Assembly: GCF_016086655.4 (NCBI RefSeq)
Contig: NC_052132.2
Location: forward strand, 16,680,805 to 16,744,804
Reading direction: 5' to 3'
Length of the DNA: 64,000 bases
Origin: Lepeophtheirus salmonis
Lineage: Eukaryota; Arthropoda; Copepoda; Siphonostomatoida; Caligidae
Below the pieces are notes generated by a model. That model had not been told where the DNA came from. It worked only from the letters and a program-made list of their open reading frames with translations, and ran no database searches. Every line of letters starts with the position of its first letter. Within the stretch, counting starts at the first letter, position 1. Below are positions 22,770-34,434 of the stretch, one piece after another. Made by a program: the position numbers and the translations under genes.

Positions 22770-22935
22770 TTCTAGCTAGAAACATCGCCACCATACAGTC
22801 TGGATGTACATCCCCTCGACTTAAGAGAGATATCTGTAGCATCGGTCACCCGAAATAATTACCTTTTTTTTTCAAGAGGTTTGTCGCCATCTCTGAGGCT
22901 AATTGCGGCCGAATATAATAAATCAATTTGACATT
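22770..22935 (+). pseudogene. Possible transposase C-terminal relic
   Basis: A short frame gives FFFKRFVAISEANCGRI, like the closing F-R-x-R-L-E-A-V-I-E-A-N-G-G-x-I of Tc1/mariner proteins. Only this short match supports the call. Confidence 0.4.
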
Positions 22936-24035
22936 GGCTATGTATCAAAAAAGAGAAATGTGTGTAAGTTTCAAATTTTCAAACGGTATATTTAGTAACT
23001 TTTGTCAAACTGAAAAAAAGGGTAGAAATGTGTCGTAAATTAGCATCAAAGTCATTTAAGTTTATTTTCAACTACCCTTTATTTGTTTTAGTTTGTTCAT
23101 GTCAGATTATTTACTGTTAAAAGAAACAATAGCAACTAATAACTAATGGACTTTGGAATTTTTCTTTCTTTTTATGAAGGATAGTTTGAGAGATATTAAC
23201 GTAAGAAAAGTACAATAAGTTAAAATCTCGTTGAGTGAAAATTATATTCTCTGAGACACGTTTGTCATCCTTACAAATGGAAAAGTATAGAGAAATGGTT
23301 AAAATTGCTGTGATCCGGGCCAGTGTATATATATTTTTTTAAGTGTACATATGATGGTAATCTGCAAAAGGATATTTTTTATACTTTTATTAATGAAACT
23401 CGGAAAATTGCTAGAGGGAAAATTGACAAACATCAATTCATAATTTTTTGAAAAGTTTGCTTCTGTATATATAATTAAAAAATACAACTTTTAAATCTCA
23501 ACTCATGGCCATTTAATGTCATTCATTAATAAAATATTTTTTCTAGAGAAGAGATTATATCCATATATAAATATGTTTTGATTATAAAAAAATTTCAAAT
23601 AATACTCAAGCAAAAAAGGTTATGGTGGCAAATCTTTATGAATATATTTCCAATCTACTGTTACTATATATCATCGAGTAAAAACCTCTGAATTATAGAG
23701 TAAATTATTATATAAATACTGAATAGGGGATCAATAAATTTTTTTTTAGTTATATAAATGACTTAAGGTAATAAATAATGTCTAACTTTTCAAGAAACAT
23801 TTGAAAAGTTTGAAATGTTTCAAAAAAATATTTAAAGGTAAATCAAAGTCCATAAAGTTTGGCGAATTTACATTGTCATAGAAAAAACTGAATATATTTT
23901 TTTAACGTTCTTTTAATTGATTTGATAAAGTTGCACTGTTTCAATATAAGTAAACATTATAGAATTACAATTACTCCATCTAACCTAGGAATTTTTTGGT
24001 GAAATCCATACACATAAAGTTTATTTCTTTCTCTA

Positions 24036-24108
24036 GGAATCACCGGGGCGCAAATGTACAAACAAATTCAAGAGAATAAATTCCGAGCGTGCTGTCCATA
24101 ATATTTCC
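24036..24108 (-). repeat. tRNA-like SINE, degraded copy
   Basis: Minus-strand copy of the short family also found at 27613 and 36981. Shared parts are the 'ggaat' ends, 'tatggacagcacgctcgg', 'atttattctcttgaa' and the tail 'cctagagaaagaaataaa'. The A-box region is damaged here. Confidence 0.55.
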
Positions 24109-25074
24109 TTGGATTTCGTATACATACTTCAAATAAAATATTTTTAATAAAAAAATTAACTTGCAAGCTTAATACACTTGCACTGAATATATTTAGTAAT
24201 TATTTCGAAAAAAATTATATTTCTGTGTCTAAAATACCGTCAATTGAAGTTGAATGTAATTGCGATAATTACTCCCTCTTTCATTTCCTTTGCATATTGC
24301 AAACCAACTATTAGACTGATCAATATCAAAATTCGCAACTACATTTAATTAACATTAAATTCAGCTAAAAAATTGAAATTTTTAATTGCCATGGACTTAT
24401 TACTGTGTCACGAAAAAAAAAGAATTTAATTACATTTTATAAGACAAAACTAAACATTTATGGTGCTAAAAAACTTTTCCGATATTTTAATTTTAAATCT
24501 AACGACTTTTTATAGCCATTTCAAGGGAAACTTCATTATTTTCTAACAATAGCAAAAATCTATGTTGCTTATAGTTTGTTTTGATTTAAGATTAAGAAAT
24601 GAATCAATAAGCTGTAGTAGAAATTAACAAACTATAGTATTAAAATGTCAGCTTTTACACAAATGATGCAATTCCATTTAGCTATTTTAAGATAAAAAAA
24701 TTATTAATGAGCGCAAGTAATATGAGAAATCTCCAATAAGATTTATTGGTATACACATGAATGTTATATGATACCCTTTTTAATTTGAGGTCTATAATAA
24801 GTGCGAACTTAATTGTATAAACACCCTCTTTCATATAAGTAACTTTTTTTGTTCACATGAAAGTGAGTTATACTTCTTCAAATTTGACTTTTTTATCAAG
24901 CATATTTAAACTGATTATATTCACACAAACTCACTTACTATAAAATATCTTTGACTTTGGACATTGAAAATGCCTGCTGCAAGAGCCATTTACCTTTATT
25001 CTTGAAGTTCTTTAAAAGTGTAGCAAAATTCAAAATACAGTTTCTTTGTTTTCTTTGTAGGTGTACAGGAATAG

Positions 25075-26095
25075 AAATTACATGGGGTTAGGTTCGGTTT
25101 GGTGGCAGGTCAAAAATCCTGTACTTTTTTTGCCTTGTGAGCCGGTGCACTGTCCTGTTTCGAGGGCTACACCATCCACCCAGGGAATGTAAATTAGTGT
25201 AAAAATAGAACGAGTATAATGGGAAAGCTGGATCAGAAAAAGGTTGCCTGAGCCTACCATAACTTCTGCCGCCATATGCCTGAGGTTATCAAAAAAGGCA
25301 CATCTCATGATAAATTATTGAAAGTTGTTAAATTTAGCTTTCAAATGATGAGAAAAATCTTGTTCTAACTCATCTAGTTTGTTAGTTATAAGCCTTTAAA
25401 AAAATTTCCAACTTACTTGGACTACCATTTGAATATGCAATCAGCTAATTCAGTCAATTATTGATATTTTCCTTTTTCAATTTGTCTCACTATCTTTGTT
25501 ATGGGCCTAGTTGGATTTTTGTTTCTTTACTTTTTTTTAATAATCATAAAACGTATGTTAGACAAAAATATAAAATTTGTCATGACTGAAACCAAAAATT
25601 TTAATACATATTTACATGAACTAAAAATATTAATTAATTAAGCATATGCAGATTAGTGTAACTATCAGAATATCTATATTTGATCCAATGTAAATATCTT
25701 CTCGTCCGAGAAAAACAAAATTTGGTTTTTCAGTGATCCCTCAGTCATTGTAAAGCTTTTTTCACCGATCAAATCGTAATTGCCCTTGAAGTTGAGTGAG
25801 CAAGGGCCGTTCAATATAACTCAAAGACGTATTACCAATTTCTTTTATAGCCTTGGACACCATGGAACGCCTCACCTACCTTTTCTTCGCCAAGTCCGTC
25901 ATAATCATCCACGGATTTTACAAAAAAAAAAGCTTTTTTTTGTCGTTTCAGGCTTTAATTTGAATGTTCTTCCGCTTCTATGACGATCATTGATGTCTTC
26001 CCCATTGTTGACCTTAACCTTGACCCTCCAGATGGTGGTTCTGCAGAAATTAAGGGTATTTACAATGTACGACGCTCTGGAAAGTAAATTTTCAA
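25075..26095 (-). pseudogene. Tc1/mariner transposase relic, N-terminus to beyond second aspartate
   Basis: Reading leftward: the N-terminal part at about 26060-25920 has CRTTIWRVKVKVNNGEDIND and HRSGRTFKLKPETTKK (helix-turn-helix and basic linker). Near 25710 is ILFFSDEKIFTLDQ, the first catalytic aspartate block. Near 25155 is KQDSAPAHKAKKVQDF, the second aspartate block. PATKPNLTP then replaces the usual SPDLNP, so the third aspartate is gone. The gap between the first two blocks is about 555 bases, roughly 250 more than normal, suggesting an insertion. Frameshifts and stops throughout. Confidence 0.72.
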
Positions 26096-26639
26096 AAAGG
26101 GGGATAAAATAATAGCAGTTCTATACAAGGCTCGACTTGCGACCTTCAGTTGGTCCTTTGTTGTATATCGGACTCCCAAACATTTTCTTGAGGTGCCCCA
26201 AATACCAAAGTCCAGAAGGAAAAGTGGGGCTTACTAAGAGTCCAAGAGGCGTGCTTTTCAGCACTTTGAGAAGGATTTTGTGCAGGGTCACACGTTTTAC
26301 TGGATCCAAAGACGTTAAACCAAGACTTTAAGGCAGAAGCCGGAAAATTTGTACCGAGTTCAACTCCAGCTACAAAAATTATTATAATTTATGTACACAA
26401 AGCTTAGTTATACTCCAAGTCTTATATTAAGTGTTATTAAAAATAGATAAATTTCGATCCATTTCATTTCTTGTTCATCTTGTTCAATATCTTATATTCT
26501 AAATATTTTCTTGCTACATAACACGCTTATTTACTCCACGTAAGGAATAATTACCTATAGCTATAAATTTAAAATTTATTTAAAGTCTATATACTCAAAT
26601 GACTCAATTGTTCTTATATTGGCTACAAAAAATAATAAT

Positions 26640-27020
26640 TAGTGTTGGAGTCAGAGTCGGTGGCTTTCAAAATACTCGAATTCGGGTCGGGCATTTTATG
26701 AACTGACTCCTTATCCTTGCTTTTAACACCGAAAAGGAGTTCTAAGTAGGCATGAAGATTTAAGTCTTGTTGCCCCAAACGGCGCATGGTGGTGTGGCTG
26801 CTGTCAAATTTACGAGCCATGTCATTACGGTCACTTTAGATTTTTTGTCTGCCTGCAACAAATCTTTTTGCCTTGATTTTAACCTTGCTTTAGGTGTGCC
26901 TCTCACTCAGTAAACAATGGAGGGTTTATAGCTCAGCACTTTAGAAATCTCTGATGTTGATTTTCAACGGAGGAATAGCTCCGAAATTGCAGCTCTGGGT
27001 TGCTTCATGTTTTTTTTTGT
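26640..27020 (-). pseudogene. Tc1/mariner transposase N-terminal relic
   Basis: Minus-strand frames give PRAAISELFLR, STSEISKVLSYKPSIVY, then MARKFDSSHTTMRRLGQQDL, the two helix-turn-helix units of a mariner-type DNA-binding domain with at least one frameshift between them. No catalytic motif nearby. Confidence 0.6.
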
Positions 27021-27612
27021 GATGATGCTCTTATTTATCAGTTAACTTGTCTTTCTTTTGAACAATTGCTTACAATTACAGGGTTAAAAATGGAAGTATA
27101 AAAAGTAGGCAAAGGCCTTCTATATAAGACACTTATTTTTTAACAAATTTTTAAGCTAATTTTACAGTTTAATTAAGAAAAAATTAAAATAACTTTTTTG
27201 ATGATTCTAAAGAAAATATTGTCCGTCCCTAATTATGATTCATTTACCATAAATGTATTACTTACATGGATCTAGTCAATTATAACGGATGAAATGGCCA
27301 TATACTTAAAAAGGAGTGAAAGGAAATTGAATGTACCAAAGTATGTAGATTTTACCCATTATAAAGTATGTTTTTCTTCATTTTTTTTCTTCTTCCATGA
27401 AATGAACAAAGATGGAAAATTGTAATTTGTATTATTTATACAATTGAGAACATTTCTTATTTTTATGAACATGGAAAAGGGGGCATTATTATTTATGAAT
27501 ATCTACATATACATATTTATAAATACTCGTATTCATACATAGGCTTATGTATATATTAGGGTAAGTCTTATTTTGGCTAGGTAAGAATAAAACATAGCGG
27601 TAATCTACAAAC

Positions 27613-27735
27613 GGAACGACGTAGCTCAATGAACAACGTGAGCTGGAGAATTTATTCTCTCGTACTCAATGTGTGTAGGTTCCATACTCAGTTGTCCCTA
27701 GAGAAGGAAATATATATTTAATGTATATCGAGTGG
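27613..27735 (+). repeat. tRNA-like SINE, best internal promoter copy
   Basis: The 5' part reads ggaacgacgtagctcaatga, which contains a sequence close to the Pol III A box (TAGCTCAATG). 'gtaggttccatactc' near 27676 resembles a B box. The D-stem gctc/gagc pairs exactly. The tail 'cctagagaaggaaat' is shared with the other two copies. Acceptor pairing is poor and the anticodon arm is irregular, so this is a SINE rather than a working tRNA gene. Confidence 0.6.
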
Positions 27736-27752
27736 TCCAATCTGAACGGCGC

Positions 27753-27862
27753 TAGGTACTTTTGCCTTAAACGATTTAGCCTCAGGACATTTTGCCTTAG
27801 CCCACTTAGCCTTGGGACAATTCGCCTTAAATCCATTTTGCCTTAAGGATATTTGCCCTTGA
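27753..27862 (+). repeat. Minisatellite based on 'ttttgcctta'
   Basis: About six diverged units of 16-20 bases, each containing gcctta or gcctca: 'acttttgccttaa', 'ggacattttgccttag', 'cttgggacaattcgcctta', 'ccattttgccttaaggata'. No coding sense. Confidence 0.7.
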
Positions 27863-28729
27863 TATATAACTAAATGACTAATATAAGTCGTTATTATTTA
27901 TTTTTAGTTTAAATTGATGTTTCCTTTGAACTTATAAATCAAAAGATGTAATGTTTATAACTATAAAAAACATTAAATGGTTGTTTTATTTTGGAATAAT
28001 AATCAAAATCTCACTATCTAATGAACCAGAAACAAAACATGCAATATTATTAAAATAATAAGAAAAATAAACGAAGCTGACGACAACTTTTTGAATGGAA
28101 GAAGTGTTAGTCTCATATACGTTATTAACTTATTAATTATCATTTTGACATTATGGATTATGTATAATGGGAAAGAAGGATTCGTTGATAGACGTTCATG
28201 TATGATATAAGGCAAGATCAGGGATTTTCACTTGGTTATGATCCAGGATGTGTCAGAAGGAGAAGCGGTTGGCTGTGGTGAGACAAACCAATGAAAGGAT
28301 TAGGAGAAGCACTCAAAGGTTGAATCATAGGAGAGGATGAGGAAATGAGAAACCTAAGTGAAGAAAACTCTAAAGCTCAGTACAGTTGGAACAATTTAGA
28401 ATCGAAATAGAAACATGAGAACGATGGTTTTCATCTCTTTATGAACTTTTTTACACATCCAAAGAGTACAAAATATTTAGCATTTCGTAGTCACTTACTG
28501 GACTATAATACCTCGAAGTTTTATATATAAGAATGGGAATTTATACCTCCAATGGATCTCAAACCATTTTATGGGAACCATTACAAGTGACTCATAGGTT
28601 GCTTCAATGAATTTTAAGTGTATATAAATATTTAAATATACTCTATTCTTATTTTACTTTCTGATACAATATTGATTGTAAAAACACATTAATTTGAAAA
28701 TATAAAAATGAATACATTTATGTTAGTAA

Positions 28730-28800
28730 CAGTGATGGCTTCCGGGCGGTGACAGAAGTCATAGGTGAAATCTTGCAGGCACTTAGTTCCTGAAAAGCAC
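28730..28800 (-). pseudogene. Possible transposase C-terminal scrap
   Basis: Minus strand reads CLQDFTYDFCHRPEAITVTN, reminiscent of the C-x2-F-R-x-R-L-E-A-V closing segment of mariner proteins. Very short. Confidence 0.28.
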
Positions 28801-28844
28801 TTTATACAATATTTATAAAAATGAACTTGACTTAAAATGAGGGT

Positions 28845-29090
28845 TAGTTACAAGCTAGAGTAATCCTTGGCTCATCAAATAATATTTAAAAAAATTTAAC
28901 AAGCTATTAATTTTTTTTTCTTCTTGAGGAGAAATTGTGTAAGTATTGAGGAACTACGTGTAAGTGTGTTCGTGAAAACGTAGGATTTATTGGATAGTCA
29001 TCTTCTATATTATTAAAGCAACATTTGTATGTTTGTCGACGCCTAATTACTCGGGCAATTCCAAGTACTACCACTAGCATATTGATAAAG
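28845..29090 (+). repeat. Dispersed repeat, copy 1 (second copy at 35.6 kb)
   Basis: Aligns with 35635-35880: 'ggctcatcaaat', 'gagtattgag' or 'tgag', 'aactacgtgtaagtgtg', 'gatttattgg', 'attaaagcaa', 'tttgtc', 'cgcct' or 'cgtct' and 'ggcaatt' occur in the same order. The motif 'ttattaaagcaaactttgtct' also recurs alone at about 29085 and 29325. Confidence 0.6.
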
Positions 29091-29094
29091 CAAA

Positions 29095-30685
29095 GTTTGT
29101 CTACAAATTTGGCCCGTCCATCATTTTTGAGTGTTACTTTATTGAAGAAATAAAAATGTAGCAACGAGCATGTGTAGCTAAAGCTCAGCGCGCCATATAA
29201 AAAGAGAAGGGTACAATCTGGATTTGTATATCCAAGCATTTTTACTGTGAGGTTATTTATTTTACTTTTTTAACATTGTCATTAAAAATGCAGATTACCT
29301 CTGATGATTTCTTGATGAGTTATCTTGTATATTAATAAAGCAAATCTAAATTTAATTTTATACAAAGTTTATCCTTTGTCAACGCTTACAAAGTAAGACA
29401 ATCTCGGGTACTCTGACTAGTATATTAATATTTACCTTGAGCACAATGACATGGGAATATTTGAAAGAAAAAGAACAAAATCTATTCAAATTACATTATT
29501 GTGTTTTTGAATGTGTAGGATAATGATTTATAATATAAATTTCTATTAAAGATAATTATTGAAAATCTTTTACAAAAATATAGTACATTTATGAAATAAA
29601 AAAGACATATTATTATGTAAAGATTGCACTTAGCCAATTAAGTAAAGAAATATCGACCTTTTTTCAAACCTTCATCCATTTTTGGTAAAAAATATATTAT
29701 ATAAAATAAAAATGTTCAATTAATTAAAAATTACATTCTTATAGTTTTTGTCACTTTTCCAATAATAGTTTTGCCTTCAAGGTCATGCCTATATCAAATA
29801 AATTGCACATATATGTTCAAAACATTCATATTCAGTACCCCAAAAAAAATGTGCAAATTCAACCATATTTTAGGAACTAGTCTCACCCTAGAGTACGGTA
29901 TATGTACACATGATTGTATGTGAATAGATTCATTCTTCAAAAATTCAAAAAATAATAATAATTTATTCGATATGTAAAATATTCAAGTATTGGAATGGAT
30001 TTTAATAAAGTATTACTTAAGAGAGGGGAAAACAATGACAGAGGTATAGATTCTTATTTCCCTTAAATAAAGAATTTAAGGATATGGTTGGTATCTACCC
30101 CTACGAATATTTACTATCGAGTTTTTCTATACATTATTTCCATATTGTCTAAGAGATAGTCGTGTAAGAGATATGAGGTATAGGGGAGTTATCTCCCTCA
30201 CTTGAAGCCTTGCCATTTAGAAAAAAGTATCGAGACAAATTTGAAAAAAAAAAGATTAATAAAATACTAACGGGATTATCCGGCATTGTCCAGAGTAATC
30301 AAGAGTCGGCAAAAGACCCATTTTGCTCTGATATACATATGTTTAAAAGGAAAACTCCACAAGAAATATTTTGCGTTACTATTCAATGTTCTGTCCTTAG
30401 AATGAAATAAGAGTAATTAGCGTTTGAAGAAATATATAATATGTGGAATGAGTAATGAGTACTTTTAATCTTACTAACAAAATCACGATACTTCAGGGTC
30501 ATTAATGTAACTCCCACCATCTTTAACTACATCTTGAACAATAAGGAGAGCATTTAATTTGGTTATTTTAATTTTAAAGTGAGAAGTTGAGCCCTGGTGG
30601 CTTTAAGTTAGTTGCACAACTTATAATTCAAAATAATTATTTATGATGTAAGACACCCGGAGAAACACCATTATTGAATTTAGTT
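29095..30685. other. Unassigned AT-rich DNA
   Basis: Contains the recurring 'attaataaagcaaa' motif near 29328. No supported gene; the short open frame at 30210-30410 has no recognisable motif. Confidence 0.4.
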
Positions 30686-30689
30686 GCAC

Positions 30690-31515
30690 GCAACACAGCC
30701 CAGCGTACATCAAGATGATGCTCTGATATCTAAAGAAAACAGTCTACGACATCTACAACCACTGGAAAAAAAGAAGAAAGTGAAAGTGTCGAGTGATAAA
30801 ATACGCACTCTTTCATTGAAGTAATCTGCTGGGACTCCGATCAAAACTCTTGCCAAAAAACGCCAAGTAGGATGTGCAACAGTGCCCAGGGGCATAAACA
30901 CTGACCTAAGTCATACTGTGTCTACAAAAGACATATACTTAATGACAAAATAAAGGCCACTCAGGCTGTCCGCGGAGGAAATTGCTGAACGATTGGAAGT
31001 CCCATGGTAACTGAATCATCATTTATTCGGATGAGAAAAACAATGAACTGTTGACAGGTCCCACAATATTAGAGAAAGCTAATGTCTTTCAAACAAAGTT
31101 TCCGGCCAGATCCATGACCCATGGTGTCATTAGGACCAACTGCAATATCATGCCCCTATCTTCTTTGAGTCAAGGAAGAGGTTGGATACCGAAAGTTACT
31201 GTTTACTCCTGTTTCAACAAGACTTGGCCCCGTCTCACATGACCTACAAGGCCCAAAAATTGTTTAAAGAGGAGAAATTGGCATTTTGTCACACTCACAC
31301 CTGGTCTTCTAACTCCCCCTATAAGACTCCAATAGGTTACTTCTTTTACAAGGAGTTAGATAAGAAGGTTATTGCCGATTAATGCAACAGCATTGACTAC
31401 TTGAAGGCCTCCATTATCAATTACTGGAACAAAGTCTTTCCCATGGACATGGTGAAGACCTGTATTGAGCGAATGATTGGCGACAAATGGCAAACAGATT
31501 CATTGATTTTTATTA
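30690..31515 (+). pseudogene. Near full-length Tc1/mariner transposase relic
   Basis: Blocks in order: KKTVYDIYNHWKKRRK (recognition helix, about 30740); SHGN, a stop, then IIIYSDEKNNEL (first aspartate present, about 31030); NVFQTKFPARSMTHGVI; LLLFQQDLAPSHMTYKAQKL (second aspartate present, about 31205); SSNSPYKTPIGYFFYKELDK, where the third aspartate of SPDLNPLDYFF has become tyrosine; then DYLKASIINYWN and CIERMIGDKW. Several stops and frameshifts. Same family as the copy at 38.1-38.7 kb, which shares the 'gaagtcccatggtaac' stretch. Confidence 0.78.
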
Positions 31516-31894
31516 TTTTGTATCATTAGAACTTGTAACTAAAATTTCAAATCTTTACTTGATTCCCTAATTGATGAGAATGCATTTCAAGATATTCCAG
31601 ATTTACCTGAACGACTCTATAAATACAAAACGCCTGCGAGAGTTTATTCATTTTTTACGTACCAGCCTTATAATAATAATCAGGAAATACATTAAAATCT
31701 ATGTTAAAATAAATTTTGAATAACTACTGATAAATTGAATTTAGTAGTAACAGGCCCATACATTCTTTATACATAAATCTTGAAAGATTTCATCTTTAAG
31801 GGACTTTTTACACACAAAAGTTTAAATCACTTTTTTATATGTACACGTGGTCCGTTAAGACTAAAGCAAGAAAGAAAGATTTTTCTCACAATTA

Positions 31895-32240
31895 AGCATT
31901 GATTACATCTGTATTCTTCCACATATTATCGTCACTTTCTAAGAAAAAATTATTCTTATAAATTCTTCGGATTTGCTGCAAATTCCAATTAAAGTATCCA
32001 AAGAATAAGAAACTGATCGATTTTATTTGAAAATATTCTATAACGGCCAATATGAGTCTCTTAAATCTAAAATAGGTTTGAAACTATTTTTAGAACTCTG
32101 GTATATCTTAACTTATCCCACATATTTAAGAAAAAGGTCTTTAATTGATTCAAATATATCAATGAAATATTAAAGGTATGTATTCATGAAGTAAAAAAAT
32201 ACATTTGGATTTTCTGTTTTCTTGATTTGTGCTGGAGATT
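31895..32240 (+). repeat. Recurrent ~350-bp dispersed repeat, copy 1
   Basis: Shares with copies at 32.96, 37.70, 52.30 and 63.33 kb a series of blocks: 'tattcttccacatattatcgtc', 'aaattattct', 'ttttatttgaaaa', 'cggccaatat' and 'atcttaacttatcccaca'. It ends with 'acatttggattttct'. No open frame is conserved, so this is a non-coding element. Confidence 0.6.
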
Positions 32241-32414
32241 TTTTGGGGCTGAAAGCGCCAACACTGAGATAAATTGGAAACCAGGATTATAATCTAATAA
32301 TTCCATTTCTCAACATTATGAAGGTTTTTACTAACTCAAATTTCTACTTTTTTTCTAGTCATTGATTTTTCAGGTACAAAAATGTTAATTTTAGTAGAAC
32401 CTAAATCATAGCTA

Positions 32415-32655
32415 CATTACTTTATTTGAAAAGGGCATACCAATCCATAGACAAGAACAGGTGGTAGTCATTTGGTGCCATGTCCAGACTGTAGGGGGGA
32501 TCCATAAGAACTTCCCATCCGAGCTCCTGTTGCTTCTGGCGTGTCATCAAAGATATGTAAAGCATGGAGATGTCTTGATAAAACATTATTCCTCTCCTAT
32601 TCACCATTACTCGCCACTTCTGTTCGACACCAGGTTCAAACTTCACATTTTGTGG
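32415..32655 (-). pseudogene. Classical mariner (DD34D) transposase fragment
   Basis: A 74-codon minus-strand frame reads VNRRGIMFYQDISMLYISLM then TRQKQQELGWEVLMDPPYSL and DMAPNDYHLF. In true mariner transposases these are the second aspartate block (V-x-F-x-Q-D-N-A-R-P-H) and third aspartate block (P-P-Y-S-P-D-L-A-P-S-D-Y-H-L-F), 34 residues apart. Both aspartates are kept here. It differs from the other relics in the window, whose third block is S-P-D-L-N-P-L-D-[YF]. N-terminal half and C-terminus missing. Confidence 0.85.
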
Positions 32656-32954
32656 CCCCTCTATAAAAAATAGTTATTTTTCTTACTATTTTAATGCCAT
32701 TCAATGAAGCTGCCTTTACAATTAAAAAAGAAAGAATACATTTCATGTACAAATGACTACAATCTATTAATTAAATAAACTGTGCCTTCAATAGGGCGTC
32801 AAAATAAGTCTATGATGCAATCTGCTACGTTAATGAAAACACTATATAGATTAATCCACTTGAAAGAAAGCACTGTTATCAATTTGCAGCAGTATTTTTT
32901 ATTAGATGAATAAAGGAATTTATTCGCCATGTAAATCGATTACTTAAAGACAAA

Positions 32955-33385
32955 ATATAAAATTTGTGGCCCACAAAACAAAAGCAAGCCAAACTAATTT
33001 CCTCAAAATTGAGTGGGAACTTAATTTGTACTCGAATTATCGTCCATTTTTATGAACACATTATCCTCATTAAACTTTTGGGTGCACCCTAAACCAAATT
33101 TAAATTAGCATAAATTGATTGTCAAGTGAAAAGAAAGAGAAATTGATTGATTTTATGTTTAAAAAAGGCCATATCGCGGCCAATATAAGTCTCTGAAATC
33201 AAACAAAGGTTCAAAATTATAGCAAAAACTCTTGAATATCTTAACTCATCCCACAAATTTGAATTCAAAGCCTATAAATCACTAAAATATACATATGAAT
33301 TAATTAGTTGAGTGTATATAGGAAGTAATAAATAAATATATATTGAGTACTTATCTTGATTTTAATTATGATTGTTTTTATGTTG
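32955..33385 (+). repeat. Recurrent ~350-bp dispersed repeat, copy 2
   Basis: 'aaaacaaaagcaag', 'cgaattatcgtccatttttatgaaca', 'gggtgcaccctaaac', 'atatcgcggccaatataagtc', 'atcttaactcatcccaca' and 'gattgtttttatgttgata' match the other copies in order. Confidence 0.65.
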
Positions 33386-33769
33386 ATACAACACATATAC
33401 ATATGTAGTTGTTTTCCTGTATCATAAAAAATAAACCTATCAAATTACCAACAAAATATTTGAAACTTCCGTGTGAAGTACTATTGTTGCTCTTGAAAGA
33501 AAAGAATTTATAAAATATTGAAATCTAAACTAAGAGTTGATACCATTCTTGATAAATTTGAAGAGTTTATTTTTTTGTTTTGTTTTTATATATACATGAA
33601 GTCCATATATGAAATACCATATCTATCTCAAAACATCAATATTTGTGGCTCATGTTTCAAAATCTTTTTATAATAGTGCTGTTCATTTTCATACAGCCTT
33701 TATTCCAATGGGCTATAAATTTCAATTTAATTTCAACATTTTAAAAAGATATCCTTATATACAGTGTTT

Positions 33770-34060
33770 GTCCAGTCTGGGCATGAAGGCCTTGCACACC
33801 TTGATGACGTATCAACCCACTCCTTCTCAATTGAAACCTTCAGGGAATCTCCATTGCGGTAGGATACTTTGAAGATCTTACTCTCCATGAAAGCCATAAT
33901 CTAGTGGCGACCACCCCTTTGATGTGGTTGGTTGTCACAAGCTTTGGGCCAAAAATCGGTGAAGTTTTTCTTTCACTAGGCTAGATATGGCCAGATGCTG
34001 AGTTTTGCTGCTGACGGTAAACCCATGGGTGTAGTTGACATCCAACCAGGGATTTACAGC
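33770..34060 (-). pseudogene. Tc1/mariner transposase C-terminal relic
   Basis: Minus strand: QHLAISSLVKEKLHRFLAQS, then SPLDYGFHGE, then YVIKVCKAFMPRLDK. LDYGF corresponds to the end of the third-aspartate block and VCKAFxxRL to the C-terminal signature, the same family wording as 16558-16770. The proline-aspartate preceding it is lost to frameshift. Confidence 0.65.
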
Positions 34061-34084
34061 CTTTTTTTCATCTCCTAGTAAGCT

Positions 34085-34430
34085 TTGTACTTCAATTTCA
34101 AATTTTTCACCACAAAAATTTATGTTTAAAATTAAAACTTTTAAATTTTTTTCCAATTTGTTTTTTTTTTGATCTGTTGGTGATTTTGAATTTTTTCCAT
34201 TTTGTTTTTTTGAGCAACTGTTGATTTTTAATTTTTTTTCCCCCAAAAATTATTTATTTTCTGTAAATAGCTATGGATTTTTGAAATTTAAAAAAAAAAT
34301 TTAATTTTGAAATTTATTTTCAAACAAATTTAGTTTTTCATATTGTTTTCCAAAAAATCTTAATTTTTGCATTTTTGTCAAAAAAAAATCTAAAATCAAA
34401 ACTTGCGACCCCTAAAAATCATAGTCCTGC
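34085..34430 (+). repeat. Degenerate T/A-rich minisatellite, copy 1
   Basis: Diverged units of about 50-60 bases carry 'gtaaatagctatggattttt', 'gaaattt' and poly-T/poly-A runs. The array ends with 'aaaatcaaaacttgcgaccc' then 'ctaaaaatcatagtcctgcgg'. The array at 48345 has the same unit and nearly the same end. Confidence 0.6.
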
Positions 34431-34434
34431 GGGA

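Noticed and set aside
25780..26331. Plus-strand frames of 67 and 64 codons
   Set aside because: At least the first overlaps the minus-strand transposase relic; the second (26137-26331) shows no clear motif.
27613..27698. Functional tRNA gene
   Set aside because: A and B boxes and a D-stem are present, but acceptor pairing is poor, the anticodon arm is irregular, and two further diverged copies share the same 3' tail, as in a SINE.
30210..30410. 66-codon plus-strand frame as a gene
   Set aside because: No recognised motif, composition is that of the background, and no start or splice context.
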